Shown here: piece after piece, positions 15,526 to 24,544 of the stretch
Layout: every line of letters begins with the position of its first letter
How positions within the stretch are numbered: the stretch's first letter is position 1
Source: PALSA-612 sp963742925
GTDB taxonomy: Bacteria; Actinomycetota; Thermoleophilia; Gaiellales; Gaiellaceae
Reading direction: 5' to 3'
Assembly (NCBI GenBank): GCA_963742925.1
Contig: CAVUNV010000003.1
Location: forward strand, 80,001 to 144,000
Length of the DNA: 64,000 bases
Made by a program: the position numbers and the translations under genes
The notes under the pieces: model-generated
The model's database searches: none
What the model was told of the DNA's origin: nothing
Seen by the model: only the letters and a program-made list of their open reading frames with translations

Positions 15526-17016
15526 GTGGCCGCGCCGTCCGTGGACTCCATCGACCTGACCGGGTACCGCGGCCGCGCCGACCGGTTCGAGGCGGAGATG
15601 CTCGAGGAGTACTACCTCCACTTCGCCGGCCTCAAGGACGAGCTCGCCATCGAGGCGATCTACGAGCGCTACGAGGACCTGACGACGCTCGAGACCGCGA
15701 ACCGCCTCGCCGAGCCGGCCGACCGGGATCGCGGGATCAAGGAGCTCTGGCAGTTCGCCTGCACCGGCTACCTCGGGAACCTGGCCAAGAGCCAGGAGGC
15801 GAGGGTCAACGAGCTCGAGGCGACCCTCGAGGCGACGGTGGACGGCAAGACGCTTCCGTACCGGATGCTGCGACCGGCGATCGCCAACGAGCCCGACCGC
15901 AACAAGCGGCGGGCGCTCGAGGAGGCGCGCTGCGAGCTCGGGGACGAGCATCTGAATCCCGTCTACCTCGAGGGAGCCGCGATCGTCCGGAGCGCCGTTC
16001 CGAGCCTCGGGTCCGACAACTACGTCGACCTGCACCGTCGCTTCGGGCTCCGGCTCGACGAGCTCGCCGATCAGTGCCGCCTGCTGCTCGAAGAAACGGA
16101 GCGGATGTACGAGGACAGCGTCGACAAGCTCTTCCGCGCCCGCGTCGGCGTGTCGCTCGGCGAGGCCGAGCGCTGGGACTCGGCACGGCTGATTCGGGCG
16201 GTCGAGTGGGACAAGGCCTTTCCCCCCGACCGGATGATCCCGGCGCTCGAGGCGACGCTGTCTGGCCTCGGCATCGATCTCCGCGAGCAGCCGAACGTCG
16301 AGCTCGACGTCGAGCCGCGCGAGAAGAAATCGCCGCGGGCGTTCTGCGCGCCGATCGAGGTTCCCGGCCGCGTCGTGCTCGTGATCAAGCCGATGGGCGG
16401 GCCCGACGACTGGCGGGCGCTGTTCCACGAGGCCGGGCACACGGAGCACTTCGCGAACACATCGCCCGACCTGCCGGTGGAGAGCAGGCGCATGGGCGAC
16501 AACGCGGTCACCGAGGGCTGGGCGTTCCTGTTCGAGCACCTGGTCGACAATCCCGCCTGGCTGAGCCGCCGGCTCGACTTCCCCCGGCCGCAGGAGTACG
16601 CCGCCGAGGGCGCGGCCATCCTGCTCTGGATGGTCCGCCGCTACTGCGCCAAGCTCATCTACGAGCTCGAGCTCTTCCAGACCCCCGACCCGGTCACGAT
16701 GAAGCAGCGGTACGTCGAGATCCTCGGCGACGCGCTCAAGATCCAGCCGAGCCCGACCGACTGGCTCGCCGACGTCGACCCGGGGTTCTACGTGAGCAAG
16801 TACCTCCGCGCCTGGGCCTTCGACGCCCAGCTCGCGTTCTACCTCCGCGAGCGGTTCGGCAACGACTGGTTCGCGCGGCGCGAGGCGGGATCGCTGCTCA
16901 GGGAGCTCTGGTCACTCGGGCAGGGCCCGACGGCGGACGAGCTGCTCGCCGACGTGACCGGCACCGAGATCGACATGGCATCGGTCACCGAGCGCGTGCG
17001 CGAGACGCTGCGCTAG
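15526..17016 (+). CDS. M3-like zinc metallopeptidase (gluzincin)
   Basis: 496 residues, largely helical. The zinc site is ALFHEAGHTEHFA near residue 304 (HExxH-type motif HEAGH) with a downstream Glu in DNAVTEGWAFLFEH as the likely third ligand. The C-terminal half (DPGFYVSKYLRAWAFDAQLAFYL) resembles oligopeptidase F/thimet-type M3 peptidases. No signal peptide is visible, so it probably works in the cytosol on peptides. It is divergent from yjbQ. Confidence 0.82.
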   Translation: MAAPSVDSIDLTGYRGRADRFEAEMLEEYYLHFAGLKDELAIEAIYERYEDLTTLETANRLAEPADRDRGIKELWQFACTGYLGNLAKSQEARVNELEATLEATVDGKTLPYRMLRPAIANEPDRNKRRALEEARCELGDEHLNPVYLEGAAIVRSAVPSLGSDNYVDLHRRFGLRLDELADQCRLLLEETERMYEDSVDKLFRARVGVSLGEAERWDSARLIRAVEWDKAFPPDRMIPALEATLSGLGIDLREQPNVELDVEPREKKSPRAFCAPIEVPGRVVLVIKPMGGPDDWRALFHEAGHTEHFANTSPDLPVESRRMGDNAVTEGWAFLFEHLVDNPAWLSRRLDFPRPQEYAAEGAAILLWMVRRYCAKLIYELELFQTPDPVTMKQRYVEILGDALKIQPSPTDWLADVDPGFYVSKYLRAWAFDAQLAFYLRERFGNDWFARREAGSLLRELWSLGQGPTADELLADVTGTEIDMASVTERVRETLR

Positions 17017-17052
17017 AGGTCCGTCCCTCCGCTTCTAGACTCCTGTTCAGTC

Positions 17053-17274
17053 ATGCGATCGTGGCTCCGGCGCCTCATCGGCTACGTCTTCCTACTCGTC
17101 GGCGTCGTCTTCGGCTTTGCCGGACTCATCGCCCTCAGCTCGAGACGCGAAGGAGGCAGTTGGGATTGGGGGTGGCCCGAGACCTTCGTGCTGCTCGCCG
17201 CGGCAGTCGTCGTGATCCTCGGGCTCGTCCTCTTGAGAACTGAGCGTCTCGGCGGTCGCTCGACCAGGCGGTAA
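17053..17274 (+). CDS. Small two-helix membrane protein of unknown function
   Basis: 73 residues: a basic N-terminus (MRSWLRRL), a hydrophobic segment at about 10-29, a short polar loop with SWDWGWPE, a second hydrophobic segment at about 43-62, and a basic tail. ATG start 37 bases after the M3-like peptidase gene, so possibly co-transcribed. No recognised family. Confidence 0.6.
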   Translation: MRSWLRRLIGYVFLLVGVVFGFAGLIALSSRREGGSWDWGWPETFVLLAAAVVVILGLVLLRTERLGGRSTRR

Positions 17275-17349
17275 CGCACATCCGCCGCCGATGCCGGCTC
17301 TGCCGGCGTCGGCCGCTTCCGCCGGCCCGAGAGCTCAGGGAAGGGGGCT

Positions 17350-17378
17350 CACGGGGGAAACCGGCCGTTTCCCGCGTG
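17350..17378. repeat. Hairpin repeat, copy 2 (terminator-like)
   Basis: CACGGGGGAAAC, then CGGCC, then GTTTCCCGCGTG. The inner stem GGGAAAC/GTTTCCC is perfect and shared with copy 1 at 13506-13533. It abuts the ferritin stop codon and separates convergent genes. Confidence 0.7.
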
Positions 17379-17909
17379 TCAAAGGGCGCCGCCGGCCGCG
17401 GCCGGGGCTCCCGCCTCCGGCGCGCCCTGGTCGCCCACGGCGTTGCGCGCCAGGAAGTCCTCGACGAGGAGGGCGTTCGATCCGGCGCGCTTCACGATCG
17501 CGAGCAGCGCCGACATGCTCGAGACCTCTTCACGCTGCTCCTGCAGGAACCAGTGCAGGAACTGCTCGCCGACGAAGTCGTTCTCCTCGCGGGCCAGCTC
17601 GACGAGCTTGGCGATCTGCTGCGTGACCGTCTTCTCCTGCTCGAGCGCGAGCGCGACCGGTGCTGCAACGTCCGTGAATCCCGTTCTCGGCGCGGCGACG
17701 CCCGGGACCTCCACGGTCTCGTCGGCGTCGAGGAGGTACTGGACGAGCATCATCGCGTGGTTCCGTTCCTCGACAGCCTGCCGGTAGAAGTGCGCCGCGA
17801 GGAGGGGCAGCGTCTCCGCGTCGTAGTAGACGGCGATCGCGATGTACTGCTGCGAGGCGGCGAACTCGTTGGCGATCTGCTCGTTGACGGCTGCCGGGAA
17901 GCGATCCAC
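17379..17909 (-). CDS. Ferritin (non-haem iron storage)
   Basis: 176 residues. The ferroxidase ligands are in place: INEFAAS-type first helix (EQIANEFAASQQYIAIAVY), the E-x2-H motif in QAVEERNHAMML near residue 50, and FLQEQREEVSSM near 128. The Ala/Gly/Pro-rich C-terminal tail after LARNAVGD is not part of the fold. It oxidises and stores Fe(II) in a 24-mer shell. It is not next to an iron regulator, but the window also holds a DtxR-type regulator and an FTR1 permease. Confidence 0.9.
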   Translation of the reverse strand: MDRFPAAVNEQIANEFAASQQYIAIAVYYDAETLPLLAAHFYRQAVEERNHAMMLVQYLLDADETVEVPGVAAPRTGFTDVAAPVALALEQEKTVTQQIAKLVELAREENDFVGEQFLHWFLQEQREEVSSMSALLAIVKRAGSNALLVEDFLARNAVGDQGAPEAGAPAAAGGAL

Positions 17910-18063
17910 GCCCCAACTCTAACGTCGGAGACCAGGCAGGCGGCTGTGACACCGCCTCCTGTACCGGTCCGAACCGGTCCCGGGCATCCGGCGAATGAGG
18001 CGCGACGACGGCCACGTGCAAGCCCAAGCGAACCCGGCCGTCGACGAGAAAGGAGCCACACGC

Positions 18064-19353
18064 ATGAAGAAGTACGCGCTGTTCCTTCTGGTCGCCGCAG
18101 GCGCCGCACTGGTCGCTCTCTTCGTCGGGCGTTTCGCCCCGAGCGCGAGCACCGCGTCGAGCCACCGGGAGGCACCGCTGATCTCGGAGGATCCGACCGC
18201 GGACAACACCGATCTGTACGCGTTCCGCAGCCCAGACAAGCCGAACACGTTCACGATCGTGTCCAACTGGATCCCGGGTGAGGATCCCGCCGCCGGCCCG
18301 AACTACTACACGTTCTCGCAGTCGGCGCGCTACAACATCTACGTCGACCGGAACGGCGACGGCCGGCCGGACGTGACGTACACGTTCCGGTTCAAGACGC
18401 CGACCGGGCCCTACTTCCTCGGCAACACGCAGCAGTCGTGGACCGCGACGCGGAACGGCAAGCTGTTCGCAACGGGCTCGACGCCGATCGACAACATCGG
18501 CCCGCGCTTCAACGGGTTCGTCGGCGTCAAGAACTACGAGGCCACGGCCGAGAAGACCATCGTCCACAAGGGCGGTGTCTCGATCTTCGCCGGCCAGCGT
18601 GACGATCCGTTCTACGCGGACGTCGGCGCCATCTTCGACCTCGTCGCCATCCGCAAGGCGGGCACGACGGGGAACATGGGCGGCGGCAAGGACTTCCTGT
18701 CCGGCTACAACGTCCACACGATCGCGCTGCAGATCCCGATCGCGCAGGTCAGTACGGGGAGCCACGTGATCGGCGTCTGGTCGTCGACCGACCGCCAGAA
18801 CGTCACGGTCAACGGCCAGCTCCACCGCGGCTGGACGCAGGTGTCCCGCCTCGGCAACCCGCTGATCAACGAGGTCGTGATCCCGACCGGGCTGAAGGAC
18901 TACTGGAACCGCACCAGCCCGGCGAACGACGTGCAGTTCAAGAAGTACTACACCACCCCGATCCTGGCCGCCGTGCTCAACAAGCTGTACAAGCTCGGCG
19001 TCCCGGAGACCGGGCGTACCGACCTCGTCGCCGTGCTCGGCACGGGCATCCCGAAGGTGACCTTCACGGGCGCCACCTTCGCGGACGAGCTCCGGCTCAA
19101 CCTGTCCATCCCGCCGACGGCGCACCCGAACCGCATGGGCGTGCTGGCAGGCGACAACGCCGGCTTCCCGAACGGCCGCCGTCTCGGTGACGACGTCGTC
19201 GACATCGAGGAGCAGGCGGTTGCCGGCTTCCTCCAGGGCAAGAAGGTTCCGCTCGGCGACGGTGTCAACGCCGACGCGGACGGCTACCTCGCGCACTTCC
19301 CGTACGTGATGACCCCGCACCAGGGCTACACGAACTCGAAGGCGACGGGCTAG
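18064..19353 (+). CDS. Exported DUF4331 family protein
   Basis: 429 residues from ATG 18064, which has GAAAGGAG nine bases upstream; longer starts in the same frame lack such a site. A signal peptide or membrane anchor (KKYALFLLVAAGAALVALFV) is followed by the family landmark SSHREAPLISEDPTADNTD. Polar, Asp/Asn-rich beta-type sequence follows (YVDRNGDGRPDVTYTFRF). DUF4331 proteins are extracytoplasmic and of unknown function. It heads a run with a TPR protein, a NicO-type exporter and an anti-sigma/ECF pair, and ends in a strong hairpin. Confidence 0.85.
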   Translation: MKKYALFLLVAAGAALVALFVGRFAPSASTASSHREAPLISEDPTADNTDLYAFRSPDKPNTFTIVSNWIPGEDPAAGPNYYTFSQSARYNIYVDRNGDGRPDVTYTFRFKTPTGPYFLGNTQQSWTATRNGKLFATGSTPIDNIGPRFNGFVGVKNYEATAEKTIVHKGGVSIFAGQRDDPFYADVGAIFDLVAIRKAGTTGNMGGGKDFLSGYNVHTIALQIPIAQVSTGSHVIGVWSSTDRQNVTVNGQLHRGWTQVSRLGNPLINEVVIPTGLKDYWNRTSPANDVQFKKYYTTPILAAVLNKLYKLGVPETGRTDLVAVLGTGIPKVTFTGATFADELRLNLSIPPTAHPNRMGVLAGDNAGFPNGRRLGDDVVDIEEQAVAGFLQGKKVPLGDGVNADADGYLAHFPYVMTPHQGYTNSKATG

Positions 19354-19366
19354 GGACCCACGCGAC

Positions 19367-19395
19367 ACGGAGGGCCTGCCTCGCAGGCCCTCCGT
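19367..19395 (+). terminator. Strong hairpin after the DUF4331 gene
   Basis: A perfect 13-bp stem, ACGGAGGGCCTGC / GCAGGCCCTCCGT, with a CTC loop, 13 bases after the DUF4331 stop and 23 bases before the next start. It probably terminates most transcription, so the DUF4331 mRNA would exceed that of the downstream genes. Confidence 0.8.
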
Positions 19396-19418
19396 CCTCC
19401 CCCAGGAGTCAAGGAGAC

Positions 19419-20735
19419 ATGACAAACAAATTCTTCATCGGACTCGCCTCGCTGATCGGAGCCGGGTTCGTCGCGTTCTTCGGCGGGGCCTTCTCGTCCT
19501 CGCCGTCCACGCCGCCCACCGCTCTCGCCGGCTCCCAGTCCGTCCAGGACTTCAAGGCAGGCTTCGCGCTCAACGCCTCGACGGCGGAGCTCGTCGCGAG
19601 CCTCCAGTCGTCGCTCTACGTGAAACCGAAGGACGAGCACTCCTGGGCGTTGCTCGGCCTCGCCTACCAGCAGCGCGCCCGCGAGACCGGCGACCCGTCC
19701 TACTACACGAAGGCGGACGGGGCGCTCCACCGGGCACTGGCACTCGACTCGAAGGACTACCTGATCTGGAGCGGCCTCGGGTCGCTCGCACTCTCGCGCC
19801 ACCGCTTCTCCGAAGCGCTCTCGCTCGGCGAGAAGGCACACGCGCTGGCGCCGAAGATCGCCGTCAACTACGGCGTCATCGGCGACGCGCTGATCGAGCT
19901 CGGCCGCTATCCGCAGGCGTTCGAGACGTTCAACGAGATGGCGCACATCCAGCCGAGCCTGACCTCGTACGCACGCGTCTCGTACGCACGCGAGCTGCTC
20001 GGCAGGACCTCCAGGGCGATCAAGGCGATGAAGCTCGCGATCGACGCTGCCACCGACACGAAGGAGCCGCTCGCCTGGACGCACGTCCAGCTCGGCAAGC
20101 TCTACTTCGGCCACGGCCGCTACGACGCCGCCGCCCGCGAGGAGCTGCTCGCGCTCAGGATCTTCCCCGGATATGCGTACGGCCTCGACGCGCTCGCGCA
20201 GGCGCGGGCGGCGCAGGGCCGGTACGCGGCCGCGATCGTGCTCGAGCAACAGGCCGTCGACGCGATACCGCTGCCGCAGTACGTCGCCTTCCTCGGCGAC
20301 CTGTACCGGGTGACGGGTCATCCCGTGCTCGCACGGAGGCAGTACGACCTGATCGGAGCGATCGATCGCCTTCTGCAGACAAACGGCGTCCGCACCGACG
20401 TCGACATCGCCCTGTTCCAGGCCGACCACGGCATCCGGCTGCACCAGGCGCTCCTCCGCGCCCGCGTCGGCCGGGCCGAGCGTCCGTCGATCGACGGCGA
20501 CGACGTGCTCGCCTGGACGCTCTACCGCAACGGCAACTGCGCGGAGGCGCTGACCTACTCGAAGCTCGCGCTCCATCTCGGTACCGAGGACGCGCTCAAG
20601 TTCTTCCATCGCGGGATGATCGAGCGCTGCCTCGGCCACACGGCCACGGCGACAACCTGGTTCCGCCGCGCGCTCGCTCTGAACCCGCGCTTCTCCGTCC
20701 TGTGGAGCCCGGTCGCGAAGAGGCTCGCGCGATGA
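19419..20735 (+). CDS. Exported tetratricopeptide repeat protein
   Basis: 438 residues with an N-terminal hydrophobic signal/anchor (FIGLASLIGAGFVAFFGGAF) and then at least eight TPR-like helix pairs, for example SWALLGLAYQQRARETGD, YLIWSGLGSLALSRHRFSEA, AWTHVQLGKLYFGHGRYDAA and a final RGMIERCLGHTATATTWF. TPR arrays are protein-interaction scaffolds; this one would work outside the membrane. ATG start with CAAGGAGA upstream. Its stop overlaps the exporter start (ATGA), so the two are translationally coupled. Confidence 0.82.
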   Translation: MTNKFFIGLASLIGAGFVAFFGGAFSSSPSTPPTALAGSQSVQDFKAGFALNASTAELVASLQSSLYVKPKDEHSWALLGLAYQQRARETGDPSYYTKADGALHRALALDSKDYLIWSGLGSLALSRHRFSEALSLGEKAHALAPKIAVNYGVIGDALIELGRYPQAFETFNEMAHIQPSLTSYARVSYARELLGRTSRAIKAMKLAIDAATDTKEPLAWTHVQLGKLYFGHGRYDAAAREELLALRIFPGYAYGLDALAQARAAQGRYAAAIVLEQQAVDAIPLPQYVAFLGDLYRVTGHPVLARRQYDLIGAIDRLLQTNGVRTDVDIALFQADHGIRLHQALLRARVGRAERPSIDGDDVLAWTLYRNGNCAEALTYSKLALHLGTEDALKFFHRGMIERCLGHTATATTWFRRALALNPRFSVLWSPVAKRLAR

Positions 20736-22156
20736 AGAAGCTGCTCGCCCTCCTGGCAGCCGTCGCGGCCCTCGCCTTCGTGGCGAGCGCCGCGGCCCAC
20801 CCGCTCGGCAACTTCACGATCAACCGCTACAGCCGGATCGAGCCCTCGGGCAACCGCCTCTACGTCCTCTACGTGCTGGACATGGCCGAGATCCCCACCT
20901 TCCAGGCCAAGCCCGACGTGGACGCGAAGGGCGACGCAGCCTACGGTGCCGCGCTGGCACGCTCGCTTGCCCGCGGCGTCCACGCCACCGTCGGCGGCAC
21001 CCCGGTTGCGCTGGCCCCGGTCGAGCACGTGCTCGCCTTCCCGCCGGGGCAGGCCGGCCTGCGCACGACCCGGCTCGAGGTGCTGCTCGCTTCGGCGCCT
21101 CTCGCCCACGGCGGCACCCTCGTCTATCGCGACCACAACTACGCCGGACGCATCGGCTGGAAGGAGATCGTCGTCGAGGCCGGGTCGGGCGCTCACGTCA
21201 CGGGCTCGAGCGCACCGTCGAGCTCGCTCTCGCACGAGCTCCTCTCCTATCCCAAGAACCTGCTGCAGAGCCCGCTCGACGTGACCGAGGCGACCGCCCA
21301 GGTCTCGCCCGGGTCGGGAGCCGGCTCTCCGCCGACGCTGATCCCGAAGAGCGTGCTCGAGCAGCGCGTCGGCGTCCGTGCCGTCTCCGACGGCGGCTTC
21401 GCGTCCCTGATCACGCGCGACCACCTGAGCGTCGGCGTGATCCTGATCTCGCTCGCGGTCGCCCTCTTCTGGGGCGCCGCACACGCGCTCAGCCCGGGCC
21501 ACGGGAAATCGATCGTCGCCGCCTACCTCGTCGGCCAGCGCGGAACGCCGCGCCACGCCGTCCTGCTCGGCCTCGTCGTGACGATCACCCACACCCTGGG
21601 CGTGTTCGGCCTCGGCCTCGTGACGCTGCTCCTGTCGCAGTTCATCGTCCCGGACACGCTCTACCCCTGGCTGAACCTGCTCGCCGGCGTGATGGTCGTG
21701 TCGATCGGAGTGTCGGTGCTGCGCTCACGGCTCAGACGACGCCGGCCGCCGGCACACGAGCACCACCACGGCCATGACCACCATCACCACGACGAGCACT
21801 CGCATGATCACGGCCACGACCACTCGCACGAGGTGCCGGACAGCCTGTCGATGCGCTCGCTGCTCGCCGTCGGCGTCTCCGGCGGCCTCCTTCCCTGCCC
21901 GTCGGCGCTCGTCGTCCTGCTCGCGGCCATCTCGCTGCACCGCGTCGCGTTCGGGCTCGTCCTGATCGTCGCCTTCAGCCTCGGCCTGGCGCTGACGATC
22001 ACCGGCATCGGCCTCGTCGCCGTGCTCGCCAAGCGGGCCTTCGGTCGCATGAGCATGGAGGGACGCCTGATCCGGCTGCTGCCCGCCGTCAGCGCGCTCG
22101 TCATTCTCGTCGCGGGCGCGATCATGACCGCCCGGGCGATCCCGAAAGTCACCTGA
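20732..22156 (+). CDS. NicO/RcnA-type metal exporter with N-terminal extracytoplasmic domain
   Basis: 474 residues. A signal peptide is followed by an extracytoplasmic domain starting HPLGNFTINRYSRIEP (about residues 24-235). The membrane part then carries the family motif GAAHALSPGHGKSIVAAYLVG, a His-rich cytosolic loop (about 346-368, with HEHHHGHDHHHH) and a second half with SGGLLPCPSALVVLL. NicO proteins move Ni(II)/Co(II), and the His loop supports metal binding. The joined periplasmic domain and coupled TPR and DUF4331 genes suggest an export or envelope system. The substrate is inferred. Confidence 0.82.
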   Translation: MKKLLALLAAVAALAFVASAAAHPLGNFTINRYSRIEPSGNRLYVLYVLDMAEIPTFQAKPDVDAKGDAAYGAALARSLARGVHATVGGTPVALAPVEHVLAFPPGQAGLRTTRLEVLLASAPLAHGGTLVYRDHNYAGRIGWKEIVVEAGSGAHVTGSSAPSSSLSHELLSYPKNLLQSPLDVTEATAQVSPGSGAGSPPTLIPKSVLEQRVGVRAVSDGGFASLITRDHLSVGVILISLAVALFWGAAHALSPGHGKSIVAAYLVGQRGTPRHAVLLGLVVTITHTLGVFGLGLVTLLLSQFIVPDTLYPWLNLLAGVMVVSIGVSVLRSRLRRRRPPAHEHHHGHDHHHHDEHSHDHGHDHSHEVPDSLSMRSLLAVGVSGGLLPCPSALVVLLAAISLHRVAFGLVLIVAFSLGLALTITGIGLVAVLAKRAFGRMSMEGRLIRLLPAVSALVILVAGAIMTARAIPKVT

Positions 22157-22242
22157 GAGGAGCGGCGGATGTCGCTGAAAACACACTCTGGTACGCTCAA
22201 ACAGCCCTCGTCGTCACGTCCGAGGAACCCCTGAGGAGGCCG

Positions 22243-22929
22243 GTGGAGAAAGAGCTCATCCACGACCTAGCTGCGGCGTACGCCTTGGACGCACTGAACG
22301 ATTCCGAGCGGCGCGAGTTCGAGGAGCATCTCGCGGACTGCGAGCAGTGCTCCACGGAGCTCGCGGGGCTCAACGACGCCGCGGCGGCGCTCGCCTACGT
22401 GGCGGAGGGCCCGGCGCCGCCCGCCGAGCTGCGCGAGCGGGTGCTCGACCGCGTCCACGAGGAGCGCGCCCCGACGAACGTCGTGACCCTGCGCCGGCGG
22501 CGATTCGCGCTGCCTGCCGTCGCCACCTTCGCCGTCGTCGCCGCCGCAGCAGCGATCGTCCTCGGACTTTGGGCATCGAGTCTCTCGAGCTCGCTCGACC
22601 AGAAGCGCGCCGCCCTGCAGATCGTCGCCAACCCGGCCTCCAGGCACATGCAGGTCGGGAACGCGAACCAGGTCGTCATCGCCCCGAACGGTCAGGCGGC
22701 GCTCGTCTCCGGCCTCTCGCGCGCGCCGCAGGGCAAGACGTACGAGATCTGGGTGATCAGCGGAGGCAAGGCGCATCCGGCCGGCCTGTTCAGCCAGGGT
22801 CGAAGCGGCGCTCCCGTCCTGCTTGGACGCCGCGTGCCCAGGGGCGCCCAGATCGGCCTGTCGCTCGAGCGGGCCGGCGGGGCCGCGACACATCCCACCG
22901 TCATCCTGTCCGTGTCCCAAGCCGTCTAA
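22243..22929 (+). CDS. Membrane anti-sigma factor (RskA-like)
   Basis: 228 residues, GTG start with a good AGGAGG site. The zinc anti-sigma motif H29-x3-C33-x2-C36 (EEHLADCEQC) is followed by a single membrane helix (about residues 93-112) and an extracytoplasmic RskA domain (VIAPNGQAALVSGLSRAP, KTYEIWVISGGKAHPAGLF). It should hold the downstream ECF sigma factor inactive until an envelope signal triggers its proteolysis. The anti-sigma gene precedes the sigma gene, the reverse of the common order. Confidence 0.9.
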   Translation: MEKELIHDLAAAYALDALNDSERREFEEHLADCEQCSTELAGLNDAAAALAYVAEGPAPPAELRERVLDRVHEERAPTNVVTLRRRRFALPAVATFAVVAAAAAIVLGLWASSLSSSLDQKRAALQIVANPASRHMQVGNANQVVIAPNGQAALVSGLSRAPQGKTYEIWVISGGKAHPAGLFSQGRSGAPVLLGRRVPRGAQIGLSLERAGGAATHPTVILSVSQAV

Positions 22930-22931
22930 CC

Positions 22932-23555
22932 GTGAACCTCAGTGTCCTCCCCGGCGTCGCCCGACGGCCCGCTCCCGGGGGCTACTCCGGCTTCCCGGAC
23001 GAAGCGCTGCTCGCCCTCGCCGGGCGAGAGGACGAGGAGGCGCTCGCCGAGCTGTACGACCGCTACAGCCGCGTCGCCTACGGGCTGGCACTCCGCGTCG
23101 TCCGTGATCCGGCGCTCGCCGAGGACGCGGTGCAGGAGGCGTTCCTGGCCGTGTGGCGGTCCGCCTCCGGCTTCCGCTCCGAGCGCGCGAAGCCGAGCAC
23201 CTGGATTCTGACCCTCGTCCACCGCCGGGCCGTCGACGTCGTTCGCCGCGAGGAGCGCCGCCGCGCCGCACCGCTCGAGACGGCGGAGGAGCCGGAAGCA
23301 CTCGGGCACGCAACCGACGAGGAGGTCGAGCTCACCGACCGCCGCCGCCTCGTCCAGCAGGCGCTTCAGCAGCTGCCCGACGATCAGCGCGAGGCGCTCG
23401 AGCTCGCGTACTACGGCGGGCTCACGCAGTCCGAGCTGGCGGAGCGGCTGAGCGTCCCGCTCGGCACGATCAAGAGCCGGATGTTCGCCGGCTTACGCCG
23501 CCTGCGTGACATCCTCGCCGAAGCCGGCCTCGACGAGCCGCTAGCAGAGCTCTAG
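22932..23555 (+). CDS. ECF-type RNA polymerase sigma factor (SigK-like)
   Basis: 207 residues from GTG 22932, two bases after the anti-sigma stop. Region 2 shows ELYDRYSRVAYGLALRVVRD and AEDAVQEAFLAVWRSA; region 4 shows LTQSELAERLSVPLGTIKSRMFAGLRRLRD, a clear helix-turn-helix. Group IV sigma factor controlled by the RskA-like partner. The DUF4331-TPR-NicO genes just upstream are plausible targets, but no shared ECF promoter was recognised by eye. Confidence 0.92.
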   Translation: MNLSVLPGVARRPAPGGYSGFPDEALLALAGREDEEALAELYDRYSRVAYGLALRVVRDPALAEDAVQEAFLAVWRSASGFRSERAKPSTWILTLVHRRAVDVVRREERRRAAPLETAEEPEALGHATDEEVELTDRRRLVQQALQQLPDDQREALELAYYGGLTQSELAERLSVPLGTIKSRMFAGLRRLRDILAEAGLDEPLAEL

Positions 23556-23595
23556 CGGGAAAGGCGGCCTGTCGCCGGGAAGTAGGATCGAGGCG

Positions 23596-24540
23596 GTGAT
23601 CGACATCGCGACGAATCTGAAGGGCCGGGACTTCACGTCGATCGGACCCTGGTCGCGTGGCGATCTCGAGCAGGTCCTCGACCTGGCCGACGAGCTCAAG
23701 GCCGCAAGGGCCGCCGGTGAGCCGACCGACGTGCTCCCGAGCCGCACCGTCGGGCTGATCTTCCAGAAGCCCTCGACCCGGACGCGCGTGTCGTTCGAGG
23801 CCGGGGTCGCCGAGCTCGGGAGCACCGCGCTCCACCTCGCGGCCTCCGACCTCCAGCTCGGCCGGGGCGAGCCGATCCGCGATACGGCATACGTCCTCTC
23901 GCGCTACCTGGACGCGATCATGATCCGCACCTTCGCCCAGGCCGACGTCGATGCGTTCGCCGAGCACGCCTCGATCCCGATCGTCAACGGGCTGACAGAC
24001 GAGGAGCACCCGTGCCAGGCGCTCGCCGACGTGATGACCATGCGCGAGCGGTTCGGCCGGCTCGACGGTCTCCGGGTCGCCTACGTCGGGGACGGAAACA
24101 ACGTCTGCGTCTCGCTCATGGACGCGTGCTCCCGGTTCGCGATCGGGTTCGTGGCGGCGACGCCGGGGGACTACCAGCCGCCGCAGTCCGCCGTCGAGAC
24201 AGCCCGCGCGGCCGCCGAGCGGTCGGGCGGCTCGGTCGAGGTCGTGTCCGACGCCGCCGAGGCCGTGACAGGTTCGGACGTCGTGTACACCGACGTGTGG
24301 ACGAGCATGGGACAGGAGGCGGAGCGGTCGGCGCGGGTGCACGCCCTGGGCTCGTACTCGGTCACGCCGAGCCTGCTCGACCTCGCATCGCCGGGCGTGA
24401 TCGTGCTCCACTGCCTGCCGGCGCACGTCGGCGAGGAGATCGCGGAGGAGGTCCTCTACGGGCCTCGCTCTGCCGTCTGGGACCAGGCCGAGAACAGGCT
24501 CCACGCGCAGAAGGCGCTCCTGGCGCTGATCGTTCCGTAA
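23596..24540 (+). CDS. argF: Ornithine carbamoyltransferase
   Basis: 314 residues from a GTG. The carbamoyl-phosphate loop is STRTRVSFEAG (about residue 59), EEHPCQALADVMT provides the His/Gln contact, and HCLPAHVGEEI contains the ornithine-binding HCLPA motif. It makes citrulline from ornithine and carbamoyl phosphate in arginine biosynthesis. No other arg gene is nearby. It starts 40 bases after the ECF sigma gene. Confidence 0.96.
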   Translation: MIDIATNLKGRDFTSIGPWSRGDLEQVLDLADELKAARAAGEPTDVLPSRTVGLIFQKPSTRTRVSFEAGVAELGSTALHLAASDLQLGRGEPIRDTAYVLSRYLDAIMIRTFAQADVDAFAEHASIPIVNGLTDEEHPCQALADVMTMRERFGRLDGLRVAYVGDGNNVCVSLMDACSRFAIGFVAATPGDYQPPQSAVETARAAAERSGGSVEVVSDAAEAVTGSDVVYTDVWTSMGQEAERSARVHALGSYSVTPSLLDLASPGVIVLHCLPAHVGEEIAEEVLYGPRSAVWDQAENRLHAQKALLALIVP

Positions 24541-24544
24541 ACCG

